Shown one piece after another: positions 34,207 to 46,776 of a stretch of DNA of 64,000 nt. Numbering within the stretch: position 1 is the first letter of the stretch; every line of letters starts with the position of its first letter. The position numbers and the translations under genes were made by a program. The DNA is from Trichoderma breve. Taxonomy: Eukaryota; Ascomycota; Sordariomycetes; Hypocreales; Hypocreaceae. The notes under the pieces are model-generated. The model was not told where the DNA came from. It was given only the letters and a program-made list of their open reading frames with translations, and searched no databases. The DNA lies in the NCBI RefSeq assembly GCF_028502605.1, contig NC_079237.1:744001-808000 (forward strand). Direction: 5' to 3'.

Positions 34207-37200
34207 GGTGTCCACGGTTGTTTGTGTATGGATATGTGAAATAAATCTATAACACCGCCGTGGGACCAGGGATTGGAGAGCGAACGAACCAGGATGGTCG
34301 TTCTATGTTGTATTCTATAGGTGGCATACGAGTGGGTGAGGAATAAAGTGTGTGCAGTCGTGGTGGATATCAATCGTATATATGACAAAATGAAAAGAGG
34401 CGTCTATGTGGTGGGTTCGTATTCGTCGTCGGATATGTGAGAGCTGAGATTCAAGGAAATTGTACGCCGCGCTGTGGAAGCAAGAAAAATCGGGATAAGA
34501 TGAGCTTTACTGTCGATGGCCGTCGTCTACGGGATCGGTAACAGGAATTGTAGGAGTCGAGTGGTGAAGATATCAATGACTGAGCGACGGTTGAGAGAAG
34601 ATGAAGCGACCGGCGCTTATACGAGTAGCAAGTTGGTAAGATGTATAAGCGAGGGTTGAGTCCGTTGAGCAGTTGAGTTGGAAATCTGCCGTACTCCAGG
34701 TACCGGTGCGATGCGATGGATGAAGGAGAGATGGGTAAAAGAATGACGATGAGAGAGGAAGAAGAAGAAAGTCAATGTCGCTTTGTTGATGTGGCTTGTC
34801 GACAGAGGAACAGAAACAGAGTTGAGCCCTTCGAGAAGAGAGGCTGCACTGGGAGAGTCGGAGGTTACCGGTACATCAGTCCGCACGCGACCAGAGCCTT
34901 ATTAGTGGGACGACAGCCGGGTGGGCATGTACCATGTACGGGGGTCCCTTCCCTGAACGGGTACGTAGGGGTGACAGAAAAGCCCGCGTCCGATTCAAAG
35001 CGGAGTTTGATGTGCGCGGCAGTCCGAGGAGGAAAATCCCAGATCGGGGGTTTTTTTTGTTTCGTCCCTTTTCTTGTTTTCTTTTCCTTTTTCCGTTTCT
35101 TCCCTTTTTTTCACAATCCTTTGCTCAAAATCCCCGAGTCCAATATTCGGAGGGAGCAGCAGCGAGAGTCAGTGCGAGACCAAGGAGGATTCGAGGATTC
35201 AAAACCTGAAACAGATTTCAAGTCGGGTCGAATAAGATGATGGACGGCACGCCGTATTAGTACACAGACATGATGTATGTACTCGTAAAAGTGTCCGAGG
35301 AGACCAGACCAGCTGCTAGATACAACTAGGTCTTAGTAGTATCGAGGTTAGCCGTCAGATGGGGCGCCGCAAGTGGCGATTGGAGTTGCACAGCTTTTCT
35401 GGCTTTTTCAGCACCCGAGGAAGGCTGTGGCGTGGGACATGTGGACTTATACCTCCATGTACCTGGCAAGTTTAATCTTAGCGCTCATTGGCTTTTGGGT
35501 TTTTTTCCTATTTTTTTTCAAGGAATGTCGCCACTTGGTCGGCAGACTGACAAGCAGATTCAGAACGTTGTCCGTGGAGCCGGGAGAGCCGCTCGGATCT
35601 GGGCGTACAGGGCATGTCCGGGCCATGTACCTGTGACCGGTGCGTCATTGAAGGAAGAGGAGAGTGAGACACGCATTTGGCTGCTTCGACAGGGCATCGA
35701 CAGGCCCTCCCTTGCATTGTGCTGCTCTGTGAATGTACATATCACTACCTAGACGATACTTGGGATGACCAGTCCCCCCGATTGTTTACTTGTTATGGCA
35801 AGGCTTGTATATGCCCACTATCCTATATCCAGGCCACGGAACTGATGGTATTCCATTGCAAATGCTTACCTTGTCTACCTAGGCATCAAACTGGGTCTCT
35901 CTACTATATTAGCTCGTGCTAGAAGGAGATTTTCTTTGCTTTGCCGAGTGGAAACCCAGAAAGGAGTGCATGCTCAGACGATGCCCAGCCGGAAGACATG
36001 ACATGTGCGGCATGCGCTTACTGTACAAGTTCCGCTACGCGCCTGTACTGCATATGAAGTACAAGTCGAGGCACATCCTGCCCAGTCAACCAGCAGCCGT
36101 CCATGGCTTAACGCGGAAGTAGAGAATACAATCAGATGTGATGAGGTGCAGGCGCCTAATGTACCGGTACCGGGTCGAATGTATCCTCCAGACCGACTTG
36201 AGCTTCTCGACTGTATAAGGTAGATTCTCCTTGGTTCATGCATTCAACCATCGTACCACGGCGTCGGACTCGCGTTTTCGTCTTGCTCCTGAGTCCTCCC
36301 CTTCTTCTGTTTTGCTTCCTTTTTTCCTTCGTCCTCCTTCAACACATCGGCGTATTCGGACTCGCCAGGCGCCGTGGCCAGTCGTGGGCGGGCCGCCGAG
36401 CAAAAAAGATAGTGCGTGCGTTGCCGGCGAATGGAGAATTTGGAGATCAGCCCCTACTTTTGGTCTTTGTTTCTGACAGGGATCAGCCCGCCTTTCCGAG
36501 GCAGGATAGAGGGAAAAGGCATCCTTGCAGGCCTGGAAGCCTTTGTCGTCCAATGGCTGGCCACCCACTTGTTTAATCCACCTGCCGAAGGATGGGCAGA
36601 AATGGAGGGAGCACATGCGCAGGAGGCAGATCCAAGCGTGGCACGTCGACGAGGTGGGATTCGAGGTCTTGTTTTAGGTCTGCCATGCATGAATCTGGGT
36701 TGCTCTCGCGCTCCGCGTCCCCGTTGGTCCAGTTCCGTCCAGTATCCGTCCAGTCCAGCATCGTAGCGAGGGAGAGAGACATCAGATCAGTCTGGCTCTG
36801 GTTCTGGCTCACCTCTCCACGAACACAATGGGGGCACCGTTGCCCGACATTGCCCTTGTGCCGTCCTTGGTCTCGCCCATCACTCATCACTCATACATGC
36901 TAACTACTAATTAGTCAATAAAGGACCTGCTTCTCTCTCGTTCCGAGGTGATACGGAGCACGTCCTGAATGCTTAATAGAGTATCACTAACCATCTGCGG
37001 CTCCCACACGGACCAGTCCCACCTCCGACCGTTCCGCCCTATTTAGAGCAAATGCTAGTCCGCGATGGACTCAAAAGCCAAAAATCGGGCTTTGTCGGGC
37101 CACACCTCACCGACTGTTTGCGGCTGAGAGACATCCGTCCAGTGGCTGGCCTGACCTGGTTTGCGCCCTGCATCATCACGGCCAGTAACAACAGCCGATG

Positions 37201-39931
37201 GTCAAGGACAAGATGCGACGATGCCTGGACTATCTGGCACCAGCAACCTCCATGCGCATATTGCTACTGCATACTGCATACCGCCGTCCAGCGGCTAGGG
37301 CGATGCGACGTACTCGTACAGTAACCCAAATCACGGACAAAACAAACGAATCCAGTTGAAGCCTATTCAAGACTCCTCTATCAAAACCTTAACCCGCTTA
37401 TAGGCTCCGCCTTGCTGCGAGAAATTTCTCGCGCCAAGTCCAGCCCAGTCATATCCAAAGGAAATAGACCCAAGAGCACTGACGCTGTTGGAAGAAAACG
37501 GAGACTCGAAAAATGAAGAATCCTCGGCCGGGACCGAGTCCGCGGGCCCGATCTTCCGGGACGTGCTTTTTTGTTTCTGCGCTGCACAAGGCTAAACTGA
37601 TGAAGCCGTCACGCTCCACCACGCTCGAAAAAATCCCCATTCTGCCTAGCCTCGGCCTTGTTACGCTTCCGAAATCCTTGACCCATCGTTGCCGTGAAGA
37701 CCAAGAGGGAAAAGGGAAAAAAAATTGCTTCACTTTGGCCGGTGGATATTCCGCTTGGTAATGCTCACCGAAGACCTGGAATCATCGATCCCCAGTGGTT
37801 CAGCGGAAAGGGGATTGCGCGCTTACCAAGCGGCGGCAACTCACTCGTCTTCTAGTTTTTTTCTTTCTCTTTGGTTCTCAAGAAGGCTTTTTTACGACTA
37901 GGCCAATGACAGCTCGGCGCCCTCAAATCAGCCCTAGGCAATGACAGTTGTCTGCCTCTTTGTTCTCGGCACAGCTGTCGAAGGATCAATCCTTGCCAGG
38001 AGCCGGCTGGGCGTGCTGCCACGGCTTTTAGTCCCAGCGCCACGCTTCCCCAATCCAAGGCAATCAATGGATGCTCCCTACATGTTCTCCATAGAAGGCG
38101 TCCAAACGAGAGCGAGCTTGGTTGGACATGTAAGCTGCCGCGCGGGCACGGTACCCAAAGGGAAAGGACATGACGACGAGGCCTCGTAGGAGGATTACGT
38201 CTCTCTCTCAGATGCCCAAGTCAGCGTGCCCATTGGTTTCTTCTGTTGATCTTTGGCTGGCGGCATGTGCAAGTAAACCCTTTGAGATTGGCGTCGACTT
38301 GATCAGATGCCGCGTGGGTACGGCCAAGTGCTGATGTTTTTTTCCATCTCGTAAATGCCCGTTGCCCTATTTGGACCATCAGTGACGGTCACAATCCCGA
38401 TGCTCTGGGCCAGGCTTGGCCTTTGAGATTTCCATGCTTGGCAGTATCCATAGTAACGGGTCGTAAGATTTTTCCTAAGTTGGCCGAAGTCAGCCATATC
38501 AGTGCATAGGTATGGGATGACGAGAGTTGCATTATCAAACCTTAAAAAACTCAAAACAGGATAGAGTTGGGAGATGAAGCTGTTCACCGTTCATCTCATG
38601 ATGCAATGGTTCGTACGCTGGAGGACAGGCCATGGCGTGATTCTCGAACCGAGGCGTCTTCTCTCCCTTGCACGTTCGGCTCGGCTCATGAGCCCTGGAC
38701 ACATCTCGAGCTGATAACTACCTTACCTTACCCCACGGCTTCGGATCCTAGTCGTGGTGTTTTTAGCGAAACATACAGATCATATCTATCCGTGTGACTT
38801 GTCGGGAAGCCAATCAAGTCGGGTGGTGAATGCTATTGGCTCCTCAAAGCTGCCAATGGAAAATCGACAATGGGCAGCATGCACATGGCTTTGCTTGCTT
38901 GCCCTGCAGATGGCCAAACCCTCTTTCACATGCCATGACTCTAGGCGAACTCTGTTGATTCAATCTTCCCTTTTGCGTCTGATAAGCATCTGATCTGAGA
39001 TGTGTAGTAGTGACATGCTTTTGGGCTAAAATATCATGACATGTAGGTTAAGGCCAAGAGCTAACAGGTGCTGACAGCTAAACGTGCCGCCACCCCGCGA
39101 TAACATAACACACATCAGCCATAATTGGTATTAATAGCACATGCAAGCTTTCGGGAAAGGGACAGTGACCTAATCACCAAAGGAGAAACGAGACGGTGAC
39201 CTAATGCCGAAGAGATGGTGATCGGGCTAATGCTAATACCTGATGACCACTGCACCTTTGTCCCGGTAAGGTACAGGTAAAGTATCCATCCATACATCTA
39301 TCAGGCAGTAGATGAAAGAAGCACCTAGTGCTGCATCTTACCATATGATCATGACCAGTATTGGGAATCAATCTCGAGTACTCGTATTTATTTTTTGTTT
39401 AGTCTCGCATTCCTGCAGGATTTTCGAGATTGAGTTGAGCACATGGCCGGTTTTAGTCTTGTTCGACAATTGGTCTCGGATAAGCTTTTGCCTTCTTTTG
39501 CGAGTCCGAATACGAACAAGACTGGAAGTGAGACATGGCCAACGTGGAATGCGCCTCTTGTCTCACCTTGTGTGTTTTTAAAATCAGGCACATGGAAGAT
39601 TTCAACAAAGACAATCGTCATAATAGAAACTGAGACAGGAGTTCTGTAGCGTGGTTCTTGTGACTCCATGTTTATCGTCTTAGTCAGGTCGGTGATGTGA
39701 TGTGGTTTGACATCTGATGCCTCCACTGCACTGCCCAATGCGGAAAATCTACGGACCCCTCCATTTCAACCACAACCACTTTGCTGATAAGATAATGCTG
39801 CATCACCATCACCAAAGAGCTATGCAAATCTCAACTGCACTCTAACAAAGAATTCCCATGAATCACCCACGATAATACGTCCAATGGCTGTCCAAACAAG
39901 ACTCGCACCCTGAGAACCCCTCGCACAAACC
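34207..39931. other. 5.7 kb gene-free region
   Basis: It separates two divergent genes (34206 minus, 39932 plus). It contains pyrimidine tracts (about 35041-35120), many short frames on both strands without conserved features, and no tRNA or 5S-like sequence. Nothing here supports a protein gene. Long upstream regions of this kind in filamentous fungi often serve regulated genes or carry long noncoding transcripts, but no direct evidence for either is visible. Confidence 0.55.
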
Positions 39932-41161
39932 ATGTCGCGATCGACATTTATCGCCGCCCGCAACTCGCGGCATCGCACAGCAGCTCTCGCCCTGTATCGC
40001 GCCCTCATCCGAATCGCGAGTCGCATCCCCGTACCGCAAGATGTTGCGCAGAAGCCGATCGCTCAGATTGTGAGGAGACGTTTTGAGAAGAATTCAGGGT
40101 ATACGAGCTTCAGACTTGTATATGCGGCCATGGCGGCGGGTTACAAGGTCGGTTATCATCTCGTTATTCGATAAAAGAATGTTCTGAACTAAGAAGGACA
40201 TTGAATACAGTTCTTGAACCTCCTCACGAAAGCTCAAACGCCCAATTCTCCTGAACACACCCAAATCATGCAACATCTCCAATCCGTCCGCGACACAGCC
40301 GCCGCATCCCGCGCAATCCCCCATCCTCCACAATATAAACCCATCCTTCCCCCCGAACCACTGATCATCAACACCGCCAAAGCCAACGACCCCCCAAAAT
40401 ACACTTCCAATATCCTCCCACGACCAAAAGACTCGCTCACGGGGCCTAGAAAAGTCCCCTCTGTGAGCGCCACTGCGGACGGCCAACCGTTTGTGCGATT
40501 GAAGAAACCCCAGCCACACGTCATGTCCAGGATGATTGGGCGCAAGAACCGCATTTTCGAGAGTCGGATTATGAATATCTTGGATATCGATGAGAGGGTT
40601 GTTCCGGAAGCTGCGTTGGAGGATGAGTGGGATCGCATGATGGACGAGTTATTAGCGGGCGAGGGGGCAAAAGGGGGCAAAAGAAAGCAGCAAGACTTGC
40701 GTCAGTCGGCGAGAGAGGATAGGTCCAAGATGGAGACGTTTGGCTGGAGCGTGCAGCTTTCCCGGCTATGGTGGGAACTGAAAATCGAAAAGACGTGGGA
40801 GGATTGGATTGCTAGGGGAGAAGCCCTTCACGAGCTCGTCGAACAGGAAAGATCACTGGACGAACAAGAACGGGGCAGAAGCGGTGCTACGAAGAGGAAC
40901 AACAACAACCGTCGGGCTGCGTCGCGGAGGAATGAGCTGGATTACGACGATCCACCGCCTAATGTTGGACTTAGTCCTATTCCCGCGCTTCCTCTGTTGG
41001 AGGTGATACGAAGCACTATGCCCAGAGACGAGGGATTGGAAGAGGGTGAGGAAACGCAAGATCCGTTTTTATCACCGTCTTGGGCTGCATTGGTCAAGTC
41101 TCAGGAGGGCAGGATGTTGAAGTGGGCGGGGAAGAGAGTTATTGGCCAGCGAGGCGACTAA
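39932..41161 (+). CDS. LYR-motif protein (LYR/Cup1-like N-terminal domain), probably mitochondrial (388 aa)
   Basis: Exons 39932-40147 and 40211-41161 (1167 nt) join in phase 0 (Tyr-Lys, then Phe-Leu-Asn). The intron donor is GTCGGT, weaker than usual, with a CTAAG-like branch site and TACAG acceptor. The N-terminus MSRSTFIAARNSRHRTAALA is basic and followed at once by LYRALIR (Leu21-Tyr22-Arg23), the tripeptide that defines LYRM proteins, which bind acyl-carrier protein or iron-sulfur assembly factors in mitochondria. The middle carries FESRIMNILDIDERVVPE and a charged helix. The C-terminal half is long for an LYRM protein. The Cup1-like label rests on overall form, so the exact role (complex assembly or mitoribosome-related) is open. 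Confidence 0.75.
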
Positions 41162-41544
41162 CATGAGAAAGTTGGCTGCTGTTTACTCGTCTTTCTTGAG
41201 ATGGAAAGGGGGAGCTTGCATAAATGACGAGATATGATTGTAACATTATGGTTGTACAATATCTATATACTACGATATACCACGGGGAGCCGGATTGAAC
41301 CGTGCTGGGCGTTTTGGAGGAGTAAAAAAAATAGAATAACTATAGACGACAAATGTGTATTTTATTTCAATACATACAGTGGGTATTGTGATGGTAATGA
41401 ATGATTTTAGGACATTCATATCGGATTGTACCGTCGCTATGCAAGTCATGTCCCTTCAAAATACGATAACGCAATGCTTTTTGGTATATACGCTCAAACA
41501 CCAATTCCCCATAAAATGCACCATATTTTCTCTTGTCTTCTTAC
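41162..41544. other. Convergent 3' spacer, 383 bp
   Basis: It lies between the stops of the LYR gene (plus) and the kinase gene (minus). The sequence is AT-rich with no gene and presumably contains both polyadenylation regions. Confidence 0.6.
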
Positions 41545-43725
41545 TCAATCCATCTCTTTTTGCAATCTCCTAAGTTGTTTGAACTCCTTCTTGGCTACTT
41601 CAGCCCAGCTCTTCATTGGCTGCAGCGTGGCAATCTTCCGTGGCCTCACAGTCACGTTTTGATCTCCGTCGTCTCCGTACAAAAGGTCAGCCCGCATTGC
41701 TGTAGGCGATGACATGACCGAAGAAGACAGCGACAAGCCCGGGCTCGGAGGAGGCGGAGGCGTCGAGGGTCTTCGTTCTCTCCGCTCTCTCTGGGCGGGA
41801 AGCGCCCCCCAGTGGACGTCTGGTTTGTCGTCGGGTTCTAATATTTTGCTCACGGCTGGGCTGTTTTGAGAGGGCGTCGGCACGGTATCCACGCTCTTCC
41901 TAGAAAAGATGGACGAAGCCATGCTGCTGTCTGTCAGGCTTTGTTCCTGGTTGAGGTTGGGGGTGCCTGATCGGCTGCCGGGAGTCACGGGAAGGGGCAG
42001 TTTGGATCCCGAACCCCTGGACCGCAGCGTGTATCCCGACAGACTCGTCGTACTCGGGGTCCTATTCGGCAGGCCGGGTGATATTTGCTGCACGGCTTTG
42101 ATTGTTGAGGTGTTGCTGAATCGTGATAATGATTCCGTTGAACGAGACGGTGGGGTGGGCGTATGAAAGTTGGCCGAGGAGGCCCGAGGTGATGTCTGGT
42201 ACCGAGGCTGGAGCGGTGGCCGCTGTGGGATACCTGACGGTGTCGACTTGGATTTTGTCAGGCCGAGACCGACGCCGCGAGAAGCTGGTGATGGAGAAGT
42301 GGGAGCATTGCGTGGTTTTGATCCTTGTCCCGGCTGGCGGTGCTGATGCTGGTGCTGGTTATGATGGTCACGATCATGATTTCTTCTGCGCCCTCCCTGG
42401 GCCTGCTCTAGCTGCTGGCATTTTTCCTCAGCGCTCTTCAATAGCGCTTGAAGTTTGGCGACATCATGCTCATGCGACTTACGCGCATTCTCTAGCCGTC
42501 TCTCGTACGTCTCATCTCTGCCGTGCAAGTCGGCAATCTTCTTTTTCAGGTCATCGTTTTCCGCCTTGAGACTCATTAGGGCGACGAATTTCTTGTCCCA
42601 TTTATCTTCAACCCAGGACGCCGGGCGTTTGCAGCATTCGCCGTGATATATCTGATGAATACCTCCTATCATGGATAGCTTCTCGTCCACTTTGTCGGCC
42701 GGTAGTCGAGCACGGGGTGTGGGTGATATCATCTTGGTAATGAGATTCACAAGAGGTCGAGGCCTGACTGTTTCTTGGCCCTCATAAGTAAACATGAATT
42801 GCGGCGTCACCAAGGCATGGGAAGTGAGTTTTTCGAGGAGACGTTTGAGATTGTCTTCTCGAATTGCGAGCTTTTCGCTGCGGGATAGATCGGCTTGGTA
42901 TTTCAGAGCGTCGTCAAATTCGGAGAGCCTGACGTTGTACAGCACCGTTGCGATGTTGAGATAGACCAGTCCCAGAGAATACATATCTGAGAGTTGCATA
43001 CTAGAGCTATCCTGACTGTAGAGCTCCGGGGCTCGCCATTTTTCTGTCCCAGGATTGCCGTCGATGGTGGTCTGTTCCTGGCCACTGACATCCTTGGAAA
43101 TACCAAAGTCGGCCAAATACACCCGGCCGGGCTTGAGTAAGATATTCGACGGCTTTATGTCGAGATGGCGGACGTCGTTGTGGTGGCAGTAAGCCATTGC
43201 GCGAGCCGCACAGCCAACAACGCCGCGGAGGAACTCATATGGGCACCTTGCAAGCGAGTCCATGTTTTGGGTCACAGTCGAGGGCTCAATTGCGCTCAAG
43301 TCGTTAATCTCCAGCGCATCGAGCCGTGCCAAGATGTCCTCGCGGTCTCCTGTGCCTGCGCGTATCGAGTCCAGATTGTCCAGCAGAGTGTCGAGGTCGC
43401 AGACGGCGGCGGGCCAGATGAGCAGGCATAGTTCGTGCGGTTTTGGCATGTAAGCCGCCACAAGCTTGACGACATGGCGATGGTCCAGCTTGCGCATCGT
43501 CAGCCCTTCCTGGCGCAAGTCTTCGATTGTCAGGCCACGGCGGCGCTGGATGCGCTTCCGAGCGAGGCAAACGGCATCATGTGTTACTTTGTCAACACGT
43601 CCAAAGGCACCGCCGCCAAGGTAGTCGAGATGGGTTAGACGGGAGTCGAATCGTTTTGCTTCAGGGCCGTTGAAGTTTGGTTTGTGTCTGGTGGAGGAGG
43701 AATTGTCCGAGTTAGCTTCCAACAT
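41545..43725 (-). CDS. Serine/threonine protein kinase with C-terminal coiled coil (726 aa)
   Basis: Single exon from the ATG at 43725. The kinase domain spans about residues 32-354. The glycine loop is LGGGAFGRV (36-44) and the ATP-binding lysine is in LARKRI (Lys57). The catalytic loop is HLDIKPSNILL (Asp189), DFG is at 206-208 and the APE motif is in RAPELY (232-234). Leu replaces the usual Arg before the catalytic Asp, making it a non-RD kinase. Residues about 384-443 are a coiled coil, and then come a His/Gln-rich tract and a long Ser/Pro-rich tail ending RRLQKEMD. All catalytic residues are present, so it should be active. The form (kinase plus disordered tail) is common in filamentous fungi and not assignable to a known pathway. 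Confidence 0.9.
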   Translation of the reverse strand: MLEANSDNSSSTRHKPNFNGPEAKRFDSRLTHLDYLGGGAFGRVDKVTHDAVCLARKRIQRRRGLTIEDLRQEGLTMRKLDHRHVVKLVAAYMPKPHELCLLIWPAAVCDLDTLLDNLDSIRAGTGDREDILARLDALEINDLSAIEPSTVTQNMDSLARCPYEFLRGVVGCAARAMAYCHHNDVRHLDIKPSNILLKPGRVYLADFGISKDVSGQEQTTIDGNPGTEKWRAPELYSQDSSSMQLSDMYSLGLVYLNIATVLYNVRLSEFDDALKYQADLSRSEKLAIREDNLKRLLEKLTSHALVTPQFMFTYEGQETVRPRPLVNLITKMISPTPRARLPADKVDEKLSMIGGIHQIYHGECCKRPASWVEDKWDKKFVALMSLKAENDDLKKKIADLHGRDETYERRLENARKSHEHDVAKLQALLKSAEEKCQQLEQAQGGRRRNHDRDHHNQHQHQHRQPGQGSKPRNAPTSPSPASRGVGLGLTKSKSTPSGIPQRPPLQPRYQTSPRASSANFHTPTPPSRSTESLSRFSNTSTIKAVQQISPGLPNRTPSTTSLSGYTLRSRGSGSKLPLPVTPGSRSGTPNLNQEQSLTDSSMASSIFSRKSVDTVPTPSQNSPAVSKILEPDDKPDVHWGALPAQRERRERRPSTPPPPPSPGLSLSSSVMSSPTAMRADLLYGDDGDQNVTVRPRKIATLQPMKSWAEVAKKEFKQLRRLQKEMD

Positions 43726-45865
43726 TCATTTTTCTTTTTGTTTCCACATCTGCAGCTCCGATTCCAATTGCAAGTGCCAACTGCTTTGAACCCCGGCTGC
43801 ATCTTGTTCGAATGACTCACACACTCGGCCACTGCTCGTCATGATCCCATGCCGCAATGGCCTCCCGCTCCCTCAACTCTTGTTCTGCCCATGTCGATTC
43901 GCCTTCAAGGACCAAGCGTCGGCCCACGGTGATCCATCCGTCGCCACGATCGCCCATGCTGGGGCGCAAAAATGGTCAGTCAGTCAGTGGCAGGCGGATT
44001 ATAGTTGAGCTCCCAACTCCCGGCTTGCTCGCTCTCTATCTTGTCGTTTGTAGTTTCGACCAAGAGACAATGTGAATTGTGAATTGAAGAAGGTTTGAGG
44101 CTGAGGATAGCTGCGCCACTGCCGCAGTCAAGTTGCATTCAATCCAGGCTTACTAACCTGATCAAGCTTGTGTGGAGTCTACCACGGTCCATGTACCCCA
44201 CAAGAATTTAGTACACCGGGAGGATAGGGTCTGGCGCTGAGGCGGCGGGGTTGCGTATAAGAGATTGTATAAGATATTACATTAAAGAGAACATGCAAGC
44301 CGGAGTCGTGGTAGCGGAACCAGAGAGGCAGTACTACCTGTCAGTAGTAGAGAGCGAAGGTGAGAATGGGGAGAAGGAGGTCAAGTGGCCCCAGAGAGAG
44401 GATCAAACGGCGAGTGTCTGGCAGTTGAAATCGCTCAGAGAGTAACGAACATAACAATGCAAAGGAGCTATAGAAGTGCCTGGCGTGAGTCGGAGATGAA
44501 AGAGGCAGCTGTGGCGAACCGGTATCTATAAGTTAGTATAGACTGTAATTCCCAAGGGACAAACCTGTGGTTCTAGATTTATGTTGGCGGAGCGGTCAGG
44601 TCGGTAGACGGGCAATCTTGTCACTTAGCGGTAGAATGAAGTGTCTGAGTGTTCAATCCGAATGCTATTGTGTTGATAACAACTGGCTATCTAAGTATTC
44701 TAATGAGTGACATGAAATGAACTTATATACCCAGTTGGCTGGGTTGGATCATTGAAGGATTTGATGATCCTGTCGTGGATCATCAACAATTCTGATGATC
44801 CGTTCCTGATTGGTCAGTCGGTCCGATGTTTATCCGGAACAGACTACCCTGTAGGCCCATTGTCGCGACCATAAGAGCCGGGTTGTGACAGCAGCATTAA
44901 TTAGCTACATGTGTTATTAAATTCGGTCGCTTTAGCTGTTGTAAGGTCCTTTTAGTAGGGGCTTTGTTGTAGAGCTACGCTGTTTCCCACCTAACCTACC
45001 TATATTGTGCTGAGAGTAAATATTTCAAGCTGTACCACCAAAAACCTAGTGGTTAATGGAACAACATCATACTCAGTTATAACCGATGCTATTTAGAGCA
45101 GCGAAAGGCATAGACATCATCAGCCTGAGAGGCAACTTATTTCGGAGCCGTGAGGTTGACGCGGCAAAGCAAGTCGGTCGTATTCTCCTTGTTGCGCGCA
45201 TTGGTTGCTGCGCTAGTGCAAGGCTGATATTTGAGAGGATTCAAGATGCACATGCATCCAAAATTGCGGCGATCATCTTCTTGACAATTATGTACCTAAA
45301 TTCCAATCCTGTTTAGGAACCTTGGCCGGTGACACAACACTTACCTAGACTGGTGATGCATCCGACAACATTATAGCTCTCCCAAATCTAGCGTCAACTT
45401 ACGAGCCAGTCTTGCATCATTACCCTTCTGAATAAATACTAATTGAACGAGAGCTATCAGGTGAGTTAATGCTTGTTTGGAATCTAATAATGAACACCCA
45501 ATGAGAACATCTAACTGACGCATAGATCTCTGCATAGCAGCCTCGCTCGTCAGTGGACCACAGGTAAAAGAATAAATGTCGAGCACCTCTTATTCTGCAT
45601 AGTAACAATGCCATCAGTGAGATATATGTTCTGGCCAACCATCTTAACCTAAGGCTGCCCAGCCACTTTTTGACGTTGTTAAGTGGCTGGATGCAATCGA
45701 GTGCCAGTCCTACGAAATTCTTGATCGATTAGACGGCTTCCATTAGCCGGCTACGAAACATGCCCAGTTTGCAGATGATACCAGAGTAGACTATAGTTCT
45801 CGGAGCATAAAAGATTGGGAGCAAGATATTATTATCTATTCTGAAACGAATTCAAGACTAACATC
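43726..45865. other. Intergenic spacer, 2.1 kb, with a candidate LTR
   Basis: This is the promoter region of the kinase gene followed by AT-rich sequence. Apart from the LTR-like block at 44582-44890 no feature is supported. Confidence 0.55.
44582..44890 (-). mobile_element. Candidate solo LTR of a Ty3/gypsy-like retrotransposon
   Basis: On the minus strand the block begins TGTCACAACCCGGCTC and ends GACCGCTCCGCCAACA, giving the TG...CA ends of an LTR, 309 bp long. A TATA-like GGGTATATAAGTTC lies in the middle, and upstream of it sits a cluster of GGATCATCA/TGATGATCC inverted repeats. No gag-pol sequence lies on either side, and the flanking 5 bp (GCTGC and TAAAT) are not a target duplication. 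The ends may therefore be slightly wrong or one flank has decayed. Confidence 0.45.
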
Positions 45866-46776
45866 TTAGCATGAAACCGGATTTGTGCATCCAGTGAGCC
45901 ACTGGGCCACTTTCTGGGCGTAACAGTTTGCGTTCAAAGATCCACCCACGTTGGGCGAGTACTCTCCTTGGTTGTACCACTCAGACGCAACGTAAAAGAC
46001 CTGGGCGTCCTGGGCGCCCTGGGCCTCAGCTGCGTTGATGAGAAAGCTAAGACCGACTCCATTATCGGTACCCACGGCGCCCTCTCGAATCATGTTGGTG
46101 ATTGTGTCTATAGCGATATGGTTAGTCTAGGACAAAAGATTGGAACAAAGAGTTGTTCGTGAAAGTTATACTTACCTGCTGGACACGGGTTGACCACACC
46201 ACAGGTCTCACCGTACTCGTTGTACACGCCGTTGTAAGTATTGCAGTTGCAGGTGTAGTATCCATCAAAGTCTTGCAACAGGCCAGGGTTCCAGATGCCG
46301 GTCGCTGGACCACCCGTGGTGGGGACTCGGACACAGCCGGAAGACTCCGTCAAGATTTCGGCCAGAATGAAGCGATGGTCGATGTTGAACTGGTTGGCAA
46401 TGTCGTTGATGCCGTTCTCTAGGTCGTTCATCTCGTCGTCGGAGAGATTGGGGACGCCGTACTGACTACACGAGTTCTGGATGCTGTTGTAGTTGACTTG
46501 CCAGATGTAGTTGAATGAGACCCATTGGCTGATGGACGGCCAGCCATCATTGGTGCTGCCGTCGCCGTAGTAGGCTCTGCATCCAAGACCGCCGTTGGCA
46601 TTCTCATTGTCGTTGATTCCGTACACTGCGGCAGTGCCTGTAACAGCTGTATCGGTGGCTAAAGAAGCAAGGACTTTGAGAGTTCGGGTGCCAGGAGGAA
46701 GGGGAAGACTGCGGTTGACACCACCTGCAGCAGCAAGAGCCGCGCCGGCTAGGAGCAGTCCAATGTTGGCCACCAT
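45866..46776 (-). CDS. Secreted lysozyme-like (GH23/transglycosylase-fold) protein (280 aa)
   Basis: Exons 46176-46776 and 45866-46107 (843 nt) splice in phase 1 with a GTAAGT donor and CTATAG acceptor. The start is at 46776 because the longer frame begins without ATG. Residues 1-18 are a signal peptide (MVANIGLLLAGAALAAAGG). The mature part has the helix FNIDHRFILAEILTESSG with Glu144 in the ESS position expected for a lytic-transglycosylase/lysozyme catalytic acid. It is followed by GIWNPGLLQDF and a cysteine-rich segment. The second exon gives FYVASEWYNQGEYSP and the Cys-containing end. Likely role is cleavage of cell-wall polysaccharide outside the cell; chitin/chitosan against bacterial peptidoglycan cannot be decided. 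It is the only intact gene in the 43.7-57.9 kb stretch. Confidence 0.75.

Noticed and set aside
34716..35240. A 174-codon plus-strand frame in the gene desert
   Set aside because: It runs through pyrimidine tracts that translate to Phe runs and has no conserved look or splice partner.
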